This document shows, in pieces, positions 12,801 to 23,227 of a stretch of 64,000 bases of DNA (position 1 is its first letter; each line of letters starts with the position of its first letter). Below the pieces are notes generated by a model. The model worked only from the letters and a program-made list of their open reading frames with translations. It was not told where the DNA came from and did no database searches. The stretch is from Schistosoma haematobium (taxonomy: Eukaryota > Platyhelminthes > Trematoda > Strigeidida > Schistosomatidae), in contig NC_067198.1 of NCBI RefSeq assembly GCF_000699445.3, positions 3,663,301 through 3,727,300 of the forward strand, read 5' to 3'. The position numbers were made by a program, and so were the translations under genes.

Positions 12801-15800
12801 TGTTATCTTGATTACTTTCGATTTTCTTCTGTCTTCTCTTCACTTTAATCCTCTCAACCTTCGGTTCGTAAACATTCCACTTCCGACTAGTGTTACATAC
12901 TACTTATATGGACCTGCGTAAGTAGCATACAACACATCTCCGAATATTATGCATCAAAATCGAATACAGAATGTTCATAGAAGTCGGTAACTTTCTGAAT
13001 TTGGAAGTAGTTTATAAAGTGATTATGTGAATATTGTTGTTTAAAAGAAAAACACTGTCATATACAGACAACAGAAACTTTATGTATGATCTTCATTGTT
13101 ACTTCGATAAACTTAAGTTGAGTCAAATGAACCTTGATGAAAATCCAACTTACATTTTGTTTCTAACATTTATGTAATTACTCTGAATAGTTAATTACTT
13201 TAGATGAATTCCTCATTTGTTCTCTCGATTAATATTCTGTATTACATAACTGATTTCACAGTTTATTCTTCTATTCTACTAGATGTTTAACGTTAGTTTT
13301 CCCTCATTCACGGCCACTTCTGGCTAATTATTGTACAAATGTTATTTTCTATTTTATTGGTACGTTGTGGTCGAGTTGGTTGGTATATAAACAGATTATG
13401 TCTGAAATACAATGATTCATATCTCAGAGGCTGAAACTTGCGTTCTGGACTCAACTGGCTGGGCTAGACAGGAAATCAGGGCCAACCAAAACTCTAGGCC
13501 GTTCTTACGGGTTTTACGCGTTTCTGATCCGATCGATAAGACACTGATCTCTAATCTTTCAGTCAAAGACACAACAATTGGCACGGGTTAAAAATCGATC
13601 CAAGTTCAAGTCTCAACAGCATGTACCTCCATTCTAGTGTTGATTCCCACCCTGGAATTCAAAGCTATTAGTATTAGCTTCAAACGCCCTGGAGATAATG
13701 GACTAAGCTCTTGAAACAAAAATTATTAAATTCGATTTTGATGGAGTTTTGTTCTCTGAGCTGGATGGTTTGGTCATAGAGCTTTCATCGTTCTTCTGAA
13801 CAACGTCATCAGCACAAACTTCAGATAGAAGTGAAGCGTTTGAATCTCTCCATATGTGGTTCACAGCTAGTCCTCTACACCTCGATGTTGATTGCATTTT
13901 GTTGACCTTATATTTGAACATTGTTTACTTCGTTGTTTTCGTTGTATGATCCATCGGTTTGATTTTCGTTCTCATATTTGTGCATAATTTTCCTGATTGG
14001 TTGATTATTTAGGTCGATTTCAATGTGCTTGTTGATTGCTGATTGATCTGACTGCCAAGCTCATAAAAATTCTCTGATGTTTTTGAAATTTCTTCTATCC
14101 AAGATTTCCACACTTTTCCAGTGAAATAAGTGTCAGCACTTGTCCACATGTATTGATATAAGTGAGGACATTTCCTCACAAACATAGGAACAAAAATCAA
14201 ACCAATGGGAGACACAACCAAAACAAGGAAGTAAACAATGACGAATTTAAGGTCAATAAGAACCAATCAACATCGAGGTGTACAGGATAAGCTTTGAACT
14301 GCATATGGAGAGATTCGAACGCTTCACTTCTATCTGAAGTTTGTGCTGATGATGTCGTTCAGAAGAACGATGAAAGCTCTATGACCAAACCATCCAGCTC
14401 AGAGAACAAAACTCCATCAACATCATCCACCTGAGCTACAAATCCTCTCCACCATCCTAATAAATTCCAGTCCCGACGTGAACACCAACACCAGGATAGA
14501 GGTAGATCCAACTGACGAATCCCAAAGTGTATTAAACTCGCATCTTGGATTCCGCTCCTAACTATTATCCATCTTTACTTAACCACTGATCTGTGTATCG
14601 GAAAATAGTGTTTTTTTGTTTCAAAATGACAATTACAAACAACCGAAAATTAAGAAGCATTGTACAGTAGTTTCGTCCAAGTTTAGTGCTATTCAAAATT
14701 GCATCACAGTGATAGAACATTGGATCGAACCCAATATCTTTATTTTACGTAGTGGTCACATTGTTCATGATTCACACCGATAATTTTCGGTCAGTGTGAT
14801 AGACAGAACAACCATCGTTCACCTTCATAAGAAGTAATTTGTTTCACTTCCGACAACTCGCTAAAATATCTCTAAGATTTTTGTGGGAATTAGTCAGCAG
14901 TGAATACGCGTCTGTTGGTATGAGGGAACGTTTATGATTGCGTATAATGTAGGTAGTAGAATACGACCCAGTGATTCGGAGATATTGTAATTCCCAGGTA
15001 TCCGGATATCTCAGGTTCCTTAGCTGTAATGTATCTTGAGCGCCTATTGCTAAAGGATCTCATACTTGGATGAAACAACCAGTTTTTGGTAACTGAGTTT
15101 GTTGGACTATGAACATTTAAAAAATGAACTACTCTGAACTTGATTAGATAATGATGAAAGTGATGGAGCGACAAGTAACATATGCAAATGTAAATTCAAC
15201 TGTCGAATAGATCCTCCTGAGTTCTGTCTAAAAATATTTACCATTACAAACTTTCTTCAGCTAAACACCATACGAACGAGTGAGTACTGTTGAGCTATTT
15301 CATATCTAACACGCTATTACTCAGTGACGCGTACACACGACCTTTCTGGGGGTCAAATCCACCATTGTGAAGTTATTAAACTCCACTGATCTATTATTCA
15401 TTTACCCCGCTTATACAACGCCGTTTCTTTACCTATAAATTTCGATCAATATATTTGAGTGACTCTAATCCGCAATAGATCTATCTAGGCTTAAATAATT
15501 ACTTGACAGTTTCCCTAAGGTTATGACATTGGATAATCTCGGTCGGAATACCTCAAACAATACTAATTTCACTTTATCATTGCAGCTGTGCCTTGCAGAA
15601 GTACTTCGCACGGTCACTCGTTAGTATCAGAGTAGTTGTCATAAGTGATTTGTGCTAATGAATAATGTTAGTTACAGTGATTTATTGGCCAATCTCATAA
15701 AGAAATCAATTCTCTTGCAAATTGTTGTTAATCTACTTTGTCAAAATCAGTGATTATATTCATTTGGCATGTGCATAACTCTTCTTTTTCTTCTGATAGA

Positions 15801-16447
15801 TGAATGAAATCTCTACAGCATCCATTGAGGAGACACAGATTATCCAAAAAACAATCAATAACATGATAAATACTAGAAACCAACAGCACCAAATCACCAT
15901 GATGGATGAACAGTCACTGAATTGTCTTCTGATTGGTATGAATCCGTCACAAGAAATCCTTAAACTGATCCTGGCTTTATACACTCTGAAACTACCAATT
16001 CATTCACTACCCAAAGAGAATAAAGCTACTCAAACTGAAGATCCAACAAATACGTCACTTATCTCAGGTTATACAGGACTGTCATCACGATGTGTGAGTA
16101 TTTCACAAGTGGCTTCCAGTATATTCAGTTCAAACAGAGAAAATTCAATGAACGACAGTCAAGAAAAGAATTCATGTCCATTTATTCGAGTTGTAACGCA
16201 TAAAAATGGTATACTCGTTCATTTGGGCCAACTGGTCAGTTTATCTGAGGATCAGAAATCATTTATCATGCGCAATGTGATTAGTTTCGACCCGTTAAGA
16301 GTACATGAACGAACAATTTCAACATTAGAACCAGCGGAAATTCTTGCACTCACTGAATCCAAACTTCAAAGTCAACATGGTAAAAGGGGAAATTTATTGT
16401 CTGATTATTTACAAAATCAAATGATGTTCAATGCTTCAGAGAAGTAA
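3228..16447 (+). CDS. C2orf81-like protein, ten exons
   Basis: Exons: 3228-3331, 3363-3525, 3566-3635, 3674-3809, 5432-5562, 6980-7083, 7125-7220, 7750-8025, 9572-9760, 15800-16447. Every junction is GT-AG and phases run 2,0,1,2,1,0,0,0,0 without a break. The coding sum is 1917 nt (638 aa), close to the roughly 600-residue human protein. The spliced N-terminal third carries the family's landmarks in order: 'VIPGKASESEW', a helical block ending 'AIFQIYLKDQLIPF', 'CDQGEPYINLNPEWFEDE', and 'DSWAQG'. The ATG at 3228 is the only Met in an open stretch from 3189 and gives an N-terminus of family-like length. Later exons are hydrophilic and basic, and exon 9 contains 'LVAGVTISDGE'. The biochemical role of the family is not established. 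Assignment rests on remembered similarity and has not been tested by search. Confidence 0.82.
3925..4095 (-). repeat. tRNA-like SINE with degenerate hammerhead motif
   Basis: Read on the minus strand from 4095: a tRNA-like head (AGCTCAGTGGTCTAGAGG, then a worn B box GGTCTTGAGTTAAAATC), followed by GCACTGC, CTGGGGAGTCC, a loop, GGACGAAAC, and GCAGTGC. This is the order of a hammerhead ribozyme: stem I arms GCACTGC/GCAGTGC, stem II TCC/GGA, and the GAAA core. The core CTGATGA is here CTGGGGA, so self-cleavage is unlikely. SINEs carrying hammerheads (the S-alpha type) are known from schistosomes. It lies in intron 4 of the C2orf81-like gene. Confidence 0.7.
4125..4310 (+). repeat. Interspersed repeat R1, copy 1
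   Basis: The stretch around TATAGTCAGATAAAAATAAG and GACATGTGATGAGTGAG is closely matched at 23490-23600 and partly near 54300 and 55050. It adjoins the minus-strand SINE, so the two may form one composite insertion within intron 4. No coding potential is seen. Confidence 0.6.
5110..6375 (+). repeat. Duplicated segment A (contains exon 5)
   Basis: This segment is repeated at about 62080-63372 in the same orientation. Matches run through intron 4 sequence ('TTGTTGCAAAATATT', 'GATGTCATATGGAAATGATCC'), exon 5, and intron 5 ('GTTCCCCTTGTTCATTTTTATG', 'GAACCGTTGA.AA.CAAGACG'). Because this copy holds an intact exon in frame with the rest of the gene, it is probably the source and the distal copy the derivative. 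Confidence 0.8.
5432..5562 (+). CDS. Exon 5 of the C2orf81-like gene
   Basis: The acceptor TTATTTCAG and donor GACG|GTAAAC bound a 131-nt exon, phase 2 in and phase 1 out. It encodes a hydrophilic, basic stretch with 'HQISIRQKKPKKLKND'. A decayed copy lies at about 62356-62490. The call depends on phase continuity with exons 4 and 6. Confidence 0.72.
6735..6860 (+). repeat. tRNA-like SINE, second family, copy 1
   Basis: A box-A-like TGGTAGCTTAATGG and a box-B-like GGTTCTAGTCTC are spaced as in a tRNA. The 3' part (TCTCACTGTAAATATC...) matches 45225-45365. It lies in intron 5 of the C2orf81-like gene. It does not fold as a functional tRNA. Confidence 0.4.
6980..7220 (+). CDS. Exons 6 and 7 of the C2orf81-like gene
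   Basis: Exon 6 (6980-7083, acceptor CAATTATAG, donor GAA|GTGAGA) and exon 7 (7125-7220, acceptor CTTCAAAAG, donor ATG|GTAATT) are separated by a 41-bp intron. They encode 'RMPTDRGDSIPQLTK' and 'YSLTRKKPMKPLIKPLPE'; the latter is Lys/Pro-rich and probably disordered. The lead of two bases completes the codon opened by exon 5. Confidence 0.72.
7750..8025 (+). CDS. Exon 8 of the C2orf81-like gene
   Basis: A 276-nt exon (acceptor ATATTTAG, donor AAT|GTAAGT), phase 0 at both ends, is open for 92 codons. It includes 'GSGKLVFDDEGNLLSVP' and a Ser/Asn-rich tract. The correct frame is not the one opened by the local ATG at 7796; the phase from exon 7 selects it. Confidence 0.75.
8026..9571. other. 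Intron 8, no further feature seen
   Basis: AT-rich sequence without a credible reading frame. I found no repeat partner elsewhere in the window. Confidence 0.4.
9572..9760 (+). CDS. Exon 9 of the C2orf81-like gene
   Basis: A 189-nt exon (acceptor CTAAATATAG, donor ACG|GTAAGT), phase 0 to 0. It encodes 'LTGATVTPDVIRLQKI' and 'VAGVTISDGEHLKIGQL'. The 'GVT..DG' turn is reminiscent of a motif in the C-terminal half of C2orf81 proteins (recalled, not checked). A 6.0-kb intron follows, the largest of the gene. Confidence 0.75.
11755..11905 (+). repeat. tRNA-like SINE with hammerhead remnant, copy 2
   Basis: TTGGTCTAGAGGTTAAGG (A-box side) and GATCTTAAGTTCGAGTCCC (B box) are followed by GTGCATGCACATTG, AGTCTTATAATAGGATGAAAT and GAGCATCC. 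This is the same layout as the copies at 3925 and 24205, with the catalytic core lost. Confidence 0.6.
12353..12372 (+). repeat. (CTT)n microsatellite
   Basis: Just under seven tandem CTT units in intron 9. Confidence 0.9.
13740..14418. repeat. Inverted-repeat element, arms of about 155 bp
   Basis: The left arm 13740-13894 is matched in reverse complement by 14265-14418, for example GATGGAGTTTTGTTCTCTGA against TCAGAGAACAAAACTCCATC. A 370-bp loop lies between. The loop carries a minus-strand frame (14009-14266) with a hydrophobic start and 'YFTGKVWKSWIEEISK', which I do not recognise. It could be a non-autonomous terminal-inverted-repeat transposon, or the inverted ends of a larger element such as a Penelope-like retroelement. 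Confidence 0.75.
15800..16447 (+). CDS. Terminal exon (10) of the C2orf81-like gene
   Basis: The exon starts directly after the acceptor TTCTTCTGATAG and is open to TAA (215 residues). The first codon is ATG but is read as internal, since phase 0 matches exon 9. The N-terminal part is Gln/Asn/Thr-rich ('ETQIIQKTINNMIN'). A structured stretch 'FIRVVTHKNGILVHLGQLV' and 'EPAEILALTESKLQSQ' follow. No membrane segment is seen. No AATAAA lies close after the stop; candidates are near 17452 and 17683. Confidence 0.82.
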   Translation: MNEISTASIEETQIIQKTINNMINTRNQQHQITMMDEQSLNCLLIGMNPSQEILKLILALYTLKLPIHSLPKENKATQTEDPTNTSLISGYTGLSSRCVSISQVASSIFSSNRENSMNDSQEKNSCPFIRVVTHKNGILVHLGQLVSLSEDQKSFIMRNVISFDPLRVHERTISTLEPAEILALTESKLQSQHGKRGNLLSDYLQNQMMFNASEK

Positions 16448-18808
16448 GCTTGCTTTTCAAGTATGTTTAATTCTGTCTTGATGTCTGATAATTTGGTAAA
16501 TTTTTGTTTCATTTATATTAACTTTCACTCACTGCATCTGTGTGAATTGACTGTATAACCAACTCCATTCGATGTAACCCGAAACAGACTAAATCCGTGT
16601 TCTCATTCTCACTTGATGTCACTGTTAAACAAAACTCATATCAAAAACACAGACCAATGAGTTCTGACCCATCAATATACCAACTATGTATTTCTTCACA
16701 CAGTTGGTAGGCCGTCCAAATTCCCACGAGTGAAAGATATCAGGTCTTTCGCCAAACGCTTATCTTTTACATTGTTGAATCGTCATCCGATAATCCCCAC
16801 TCCTAGTCTTAGTCTATTCGACATTAAGCTAGGCGACTACACAAAGTGCTGACTGTTGAGAAATTCCATACCATGGCAACATGACTACCTAGTGCCTTCT
16901 AGTTTACACTGGTACTGCAACCAACATCCATCCATAATGAAAATCAACCCACATAAAACAATTCGAATTGTTAGTTAGTGTATTTGCGTCTAAACCGAAT
17001 GCCTGGTTCTGTACTTTGTAACTTTCTTTTATGACAATAGTTTTGTTCTTTTAATACGCGGTGCCTTAATTTGTCTAAGTTTATGGAAACTTAAGTTGTG
17101 GATGCGGTTTATTCAAACACTTCTAATTGTCGACAAATTTCCCCAAATACATGACGTAAGGGGGAAAAAGCGACATTTCCCCTTTATTTACGCTGTCGTC
17201 CGCTTTATTTCCCCTTTATTCGCCTTTATTTTCCCTGTATTGGTTGCTTGGGTCTGTCATACTTGATGAGTAAGATTGAACAGTGTCACATAAAGTTCAA
17301 AACGTAGTCTGGTGTCAACTTTAAAACTAATGTCAGCCCGAGAATATTGATCGTTTGTGTGATGTTAGCTTGAAACTCCTTGGAATTATTTACCGTGGAC
17401 CGACAGCATGAAACTAAAGTTTAATTTCGAATAATATTGTATAATACTGATGAATAAATCTGGTTGAGACGTTCTAGTTAGGTATCTTTACGATATCATT
17501 GATTATCATTAGAGTTGTATACAGCATCCAGACAAGGATATGACTGCAAGTATATGTTATACATAGGGTTGGGAAGAAGCAATGTATTACGCTATCATAG
17601 AGTACAAATTATAAATACTGAATGCATAATGCCCCCTAATCATAATGCCAATACCCATCAGAGTTATTTCACATTGAATTCATTAATAAATTAAACTACC
17701 ATGTGTCAGTTTGATGATGGACACACGTATGCTACAAAACGATTTAATCGTTTTCATATGTACATCATTTGGTTCATTCACTGTCAAAAGTCCATTTAAA
17801 CATAGTGAAAGTCTTGTGAAAGTGTTTTAAAATGCATTTGAAGCTGTGTGAAGAATGTGGAAGTCAAACAGGCCATGCCATCACGTGAACACGTATTTCT
17901 GTTGATTTACCTAACTAATTGAAAATGTGATTATTATCCTTTGATAAACTAATCAATACTGACGTTCAAATCTTTGTCCTCTTTATTGAACAAGATTCGT
18001 TGTCACAAATCAATACCACTTGAAGTATACTTGAAATGGTGTTAGTTTTTACATTCTGGACCCTACAATGTAACTGATACTATTGTGTAATATTTGAATT
18101 TACAAAGAATTTGAACTTCTTCAGTAGCCTCCAGGTGATTATAACGATCTTTAATGAGGGATATTTGACATGCGTAACCGGTATCCTGTTAGTTTGTTGG
18201 AATTTCAGTATTCAGAATGATAAAATACTTTCTTTCCACTTCATCTAACACAGTGAGGAATGGTCAGGTTAGATGCAGGCCACTAGATAAAAACTGAAAA
18301 TTCATTGATGAATTTATGTTATCTCACCTACTTAGGCTTCTATGGTATACGTTCAAAGTACAAGATTCACCACATACCTTGATATTAATTCCTGAGTGGC
18401 GTGGAAATCAGTCGGAAGCGAGCTAGAGGCGATTAAACAAAGTTACTGACTGCTGATCTGAGTCATGTTGGTTGATGCTGGAGTTCAAGCAACAACCGTG
18501 ATCAGTAGTCGAAAACATGCAGCTGGCAAGTCCCAAAAAGATTGGGCATGACTCCTGGATTCCACTGCTAGCAACATCACATGTATTCTATTAAACAGGT
18601 TGACGATGTTAGGTGTCATAGGTATCAGTGCTGTCTTATCATTAGTACGTCACTTTCTAGGTTATGAGTCTCGGTATTATCTCATACTTATTCTACAAAC
18701 CCATTACGTTTCTCGAAGCTAGTTCTCCGTTTTATTGTGATTATTTACTACAATCATTCCGATTCGTTTGCTATTCATTATTTCTAATTTCATCTTTGAT
18801 ATACCAAC
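16448..18808. other. Intergenic spacer
   Basis: No gene recognised. A G/C-tract cluster lies at 17160-17235, and a stretch at 18390-18600 (AGTCGGAAGCGAGCTAGAGG...) has repeat-like texture. An amino-terminal exon for the PSMG4-like exon at 18809 was looked for here and not found. Confidence 0.45.
17160..17235. repeat. TTTCCCCTTTATT repeat cluster
   Basis: The 13-mer occurs at 17176-17188 and 17208-17220, exactly 32 bp apart, with a weaker third version just after. A GGGGAAAAAGCG stretch at the left can pair with CGCTTTATTTCCCC. It stands out from the surrounding AT-rich DNA. Confidence 0.6.
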
Positions 18809-18993
18809 GTGATACGATATAATAATCTGTGCCCAACCACGTTTCTGTTACGCGACACACCAACCGTGACTGATTCATTGACCGATCCACTTTGTCCTGA
18901 GGACTTACCTGGCACAAATAACCGTCAGGTGACAATTAGTTTCCTTCACGATAAAACAAAGTCATATTTAGCGTTATCAGTGCCAAAGACGAG
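18809..18993 (+). CDS. PSMG4-like exon (proteasome assembly chaperone 4), partial
   Basis: The frame reads 'RYNNLCPTTFLLRDTP' and later 'NRQVTISFLHDKTKSYLALS', resembling the C-terminal half of proteasome assembly chaperone 4 (RYDS-PVST-LLGDT ... NKQV-VS). PSMG4 proteins act with PSMG3 in building the 20S alpha ring. The exon ends at a usable donor (GAG|GTTTTC, phase 2). I cannot place an AG acceptor close before it or find the N-terminal exon, so it may be a gene fragment. Candidate exon-like pieces at 19075-19162 and 19350-19458 do not join it in phase. Confidence 0.4.
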
Positions 18994-19349
18994 GTTTTCG
19001 CTAGCATAAACTATAAACATTTCTTATAGATAGATTTTTACTGATTGCTTGTCTATAATGTTGACAAATTATAGGGTGGCGGTAAAACGCAAGCCAAATC
19101 TGTCAATATCTCTAGTTCATCATTCCCAAAATGCCCAACATCTACACCACATTTGACAAATGGTCGATATTATCAAATAAGTTTCATCTATCTGATTTTC
19201 AACAATACAAGAGTCCGATTTTACTGTTTCTCATTCATGCTGTAGATTCAGTCAAGCTTATTAATGAAAATAAATATGCACTCATCTTTCTTATCATATC
19301 ATAGTCTGAAAATTTCAGTCGATCAACATAAAACTGTATTTGATGTTAG

Positions 19350-19458
19350 GTGGCTGTAACTAGTCGTTTCGATGCTCACATTGGCCCAGACTTTCATGTC
19401 ACTTGGCTTTCATTAATGAAATGTGCACATGATCCTGAATCAAGTGTTAATTCAACCC
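19350..19458 (+). other. Exon-like reading frame, unassigned
   Basis: After the acceptor TTTGATGTTAG, a frame reads 'VAVTSRFDAHIGPDFHVTWL' and on to 'SSVNSTQ', then either a stop or a donor (CCA|GTAAGC). The composition is protein-like. It is not recognised, and its partner exons are unknown. Confidence 0.3.
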
Positions 19459-20454
19459 AGTAAGCTTCAACCTGGCTTTCCTAAATATCTACTGACATTA
19501 AGGGGTTCTAGGCGCCAGTTTAGAGAAATTTTGAATTATAAGAAAACAGTTAAGCGAAAAATATAGTTCCGACTAACAGACAAGATTTAAGTTGGAGTGC
19601 CATGGAGTTCTGAGCAAATCTCAAGCAGAAGTGTTGTACAGCTTATTTCATACGAAAAGCTAAGTAAAAAAGAGCTAGAACCTACCATTACTTAGTCAGT
19701 AAGACGTTTTAAGTTAATTAATTAACTTGAACGATTCTTAAAATAACAATGAGAAAGTGAATAATTTGCGATGTAAAAGGGAACACAAACAAATACATTT
19801 AAGGTTTTCACAAACCAGGAATATAGTAGGTGAATTTGTGAGGACAACTTAAAGGTTTCTAGTATGTGAAATCATGCAGAAGCTGTACATGTATTTATCA
19901 TCATGGCTACCAAGTATTATTCCGTACTCGATTCCTAAATATCGCTACTAACTTCATAACTTAACCTTCACTCCTAATCCGACCCCTTCTCGAGTTGTCT
20001 AAAGAATAGTGCTTTCACTCTCATGGTCATTTGAAAACCACGGTCAAACACAGCTCTGTCAACAATTATTCTGCAAACTAATATCATTATTAAAATGATT
20101 CGCAACCTCGGTGAATAGCTTAATGTAATTGGGTCTTCATCTGAATGAAGTAGTCTATCAACATCGTTGTATGAAAAACACGGAAAAACAACGACAAGTT
20201 CGCTTTCAAAATATCCGTCTGTAATCAAACGTTCACTGTTATTTGGTTTTTATTTGGATTAAAGTGTCTACATCCATAGAGATAGAAACAACAGAAATAG
20301 TAAGATATTACGAAATAGAAAGACGAAATGAGAATACCCCCGTTATTCATATAAAAGCATAATTAAATAAATTTACTTGTGAGCGCTTGTCCATGTACAC
20401 AAAAATGAAATGAAGAAATAAAATTGAAACACCAAAGTTTAAGAATCAAATCAA

Positions 20455-20460
20455 TTTATT
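20455..20460 (-). terminator. Candidate poly(A) signal for the G-gamma gene
   Basis: TTTATT on the plus strand is AATAAA on the minus strand, about 135 bp after the G-gamma stop codon. Confidence 0.5.
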
Positions 20461-20594
20461 TAAACATTGAACTAGTTTCCCCATGTTCTTCAGGAAATAC
20501 AAATGTTCGTTAAATACGCAGAGAAGTAAGGAGCATAAGGATAATTGAACATTGAGTCTAAATTGTTTGTTTTATCATCCATTTAACAAGTTGC

Positions 20595-20839
20595 CTAAAT
20601 CACCACGCATCCGCCTTTTTCTTGCAATGGATTATCTTTCTTACTCGCAAATCCTGAAACAAGACAATCTTTTTCTCGATTCTGCTCCATATACACAATC
20701 ATTTCTTGCACACATTCAGAAACAGGACGACGATTTAAATTTGCTTCTTGACGTAGTTGTTCAACTAGTTTACGTTATTGGCTCAAAGTTGAGATGGTTT
20801 GTATTTTGACTGGACTGTTACTTTTGTCTGATGAGAATC
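20595..20839 (-). CDS. G protein gamma subunit, terminal exon with in-frame TAA
   Basis: Minus-strand frame: 'LVEQLRQEANLNRRPVSEC', 'MIVYMEQNREKDCLVSGF', 'NPLQEKGGCVVI' and stop. These are the family landmarks: N-terminal coiled-coil helix that binds G-beta, the conserved NP(F/L)-EK segment and a C-terminal CaaX box (CVVI, geranylgeranylation type). Strong acceptor TCGTCTTCCAG precedes 20839. From it the same frame runs 'SPVKIQTISTLSQ', then TAA (20775-20777), then 'RKLVEQLRQ'. The TAA sits where other gamma subunits have an ordinary residue, often Gln; CAA to TAA is one transition. Either the gene is inactivated, the sequence has an error, or the true junction is the weaker AG at 20765-20766. 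No start codon was located. Confidence 0.78.
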
Positions 20840-23227
20840 CTGGAAGACGAAGGAGCAAAACAGATCAACATGTAGGATAGATGAATATTGTAGTGTTTTG
20901 AACATAAACATTTAAAGGTTATGACTTTCATTTCGGATAGACAGAAGTCAGTGAATGGATCACTAGAATGAACACTGTTCTGCGTACCTGATCGGACCAG
21001 TGTAGCAGTATCATCCGATGGCTGTCAACTGTTTATTGTGAATATTTATCCGTACTTGGAGGAGAGTGTATTTATCAATAACTGTCAACACTAGCTTAAC
21101 TGTACTTGGTGAAATCGGTAACATAAATCAATCTGAGGAGCTTCATTGAAGCACTCTGTGGCACTTAATACACAGATTCTGATTACGTTGTGTTGTAGAA
21201 GTTGATAAATACACTCGTGGTCTATCAAAGATACTTACATAACTAGTGAACATTTACATGCGGTGTACTAATAAATTTTAACAGATTGGCATATTGAGGT
21301 TAAATTGTTTAGTTTGTACTTTATATTATGGACTTTCGTTGATCGGATAATTCTGTTAACCGTCTAAGCTTAATCTCAATAAGTGCTATGGATATCCAAT
21401 GTTAAGTAATATTCCAAGACGAAGCAGTTGTTCACTGCTCCCTGGTTTCAATGATTATTTCATTTAAACTGGAAATTCAGGTCAGATTATTATCGGATAA
21501 TTCCTTCTACGATGCACTACACAATAATCCTTTCGCTTAGTTATTCTCCTAGTTGAATACTTTAGTAATTCAAGCAGTTGATTATAATTTTCTGGATCAG
21601 GATTTCAACACTGTTCCGTGTAATCCGCTTCGAATAGCTCAGCTATCATTGTGATTAAGTTTTATTGTAGAAATCTTATTGTCTATAAGTAATCCATAAC
21701 TATGAATATCACAGTTCTACAGTAGTTTACGCATGGTAACATCTCAAATGATGATACTTTGTCATATTCCATTCAAACAATGGAGAGTGCCAGAGATTTT
21801 CTCTTAAACACAATAAAATAATGCTAATAACCATTCGAATCACAGAACACATTGGTCAAATCATTATTCAACTTACTGAATGTAATTTAATCACAAGTTT
21901 CCAAATTATGAAAATGAATAAATAAATCGTCAAACTAACTTTTCATTATTATTTATTCAACGGATTTATATTCCTTCTTCCTATCGATCAATACCCTTGA
22001 GAGTGGGAACAAGGACAACTGATTCATCCAATCAAAATACAGAAGATGAAATCAATAATCCAATTTTGATTGGTCGAATTTCATTTTAGAAAATCGATCA
22101 GTCATTGGATGACTGTCTACATGTGTATGTATTATATTCTCATTCACAGGCAGCTGCAGGCATACTGTGTTCTGTACTATTGATGTGGACTGATATAAGT
22201 AGTGTGTATCAACGGTCGAACGAGGAAAGCCTGGCAGCAGAATCTTAATAAGATCGAAAGGAAGAAAACGAGAACAGAGTGATTGGTATGTAAATGAAGT
22301 GACAATAAATTTTGAGAGAATCAGTGGATAGTTTGTAAATGAAATGTTTACTGTATTGTTCTCAGATTTTACCATGATATTCTGTAATGTCACATTGAGA
22401 CGCATTTGGCTGACCCCATAGAAACGAGAGTCTTTCGATATTTTTCAGTCAACACTCGTTTTCATTCTCATCAAGGCAAATGCATAACAACACATTTTAT
22501 GTATTGTATAACAATATATTATTCACATACCAATGAATAGAAACTCGAGTTTTCGACGCTTAATGGCCTGGAGTAAGCGGCTTCCTCGAATAGTAAATAA
22601 TATTGTTCAGGTTAACTTAAGTTTGACTAATACAATTATTAAGTCTCTTTCTTCGGCCTTGTATTCTGGGACGCTTTATTTCTCTAGGCTAACTATTATT
22701 AAATCAAAACACGATATGGACAAAAACGTCGATATATTTCGTTCGCAAACAGAGAATTAATTCAGTGAAGTAAAAAATGTCATTTTATACACGAATTTCA
22801 CACAGGAAAATTTTTATAGTTTTTTTTAATTTACCTACCAGTGTCGATCAGTTGAAAATGGACCTACTGCTGAGCCCCAACGGCATCTTCTCTAAAATGT
22901 GCTTTGATCAGGCCTCTGTCCTGTTAACAACAATTCCTGAATAGAAAAGAATATTTCTTACATACGACCGATTCTTATGAATGTTTCTGTCATGTCAATG
23001 GTTGTATATCTTCGACCAGTCCGTGATCTACGTAACATTCAGCAATCCTCACGTACTCAAAACCGATAATCTTCATGTGACCACCTTTGAGAAGAGATTT
23101 CAAGAAAGACAAGCTAATTTCATCTGTGACGAGTATGTGGAAGGCACCTACGAAAAACAAAGAAAGATGGTCGCGCAATGTCATGAATTGATTGAATCTA
23201 GATATTCACATCTTTGAATGTTCGTTC
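20840..23227. other. Spacer with two unassigned reading frames
   Basis: A minus-strand frame at 22052-22405 and a plus-strand frame at 22981-23217 are open and protein-like, but they lack splice context and family motifs. No repeat partner was seen. An upstream exon of the G-gamma gene could lie here but I could not identify it. Confidence 0.35.

Larger units (their letters stand above)
9761..15799. other. Intron 9 (6 kb), repeat-bearing
   Basis: No supported exon. It holds a SINE-like relic near 10630-10680, the SINE at 11755, a TTC microsatellite at 12353 and the inverted-repeat element at 13740-14418. The reading frames at 9922-10170 (both strands) and 11626-11907 (minus) have no splice-site context or recognisable motif. 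Confidence 0.5.

Noticed and set aside
19075..19162. Exon-like 'GGGKTQAKSVNISSS' piece
   Set aside because: Does not join the PSMG4-like exon in phase (gives an early stop) and has no recognised homology.
22052..22405. 117-codon minus-strand reading frame
   Set aside because: Open but with no family motif, repeat partner or clear splice context; uncertain rather than called.
22981..23217. 78-codon plus-strand frame ending 'CHELIESRYSHL'
   Set aside because: Protein-like composition, yet an overlapping minus-strand frame is equally plausible and neither has supporting exons.
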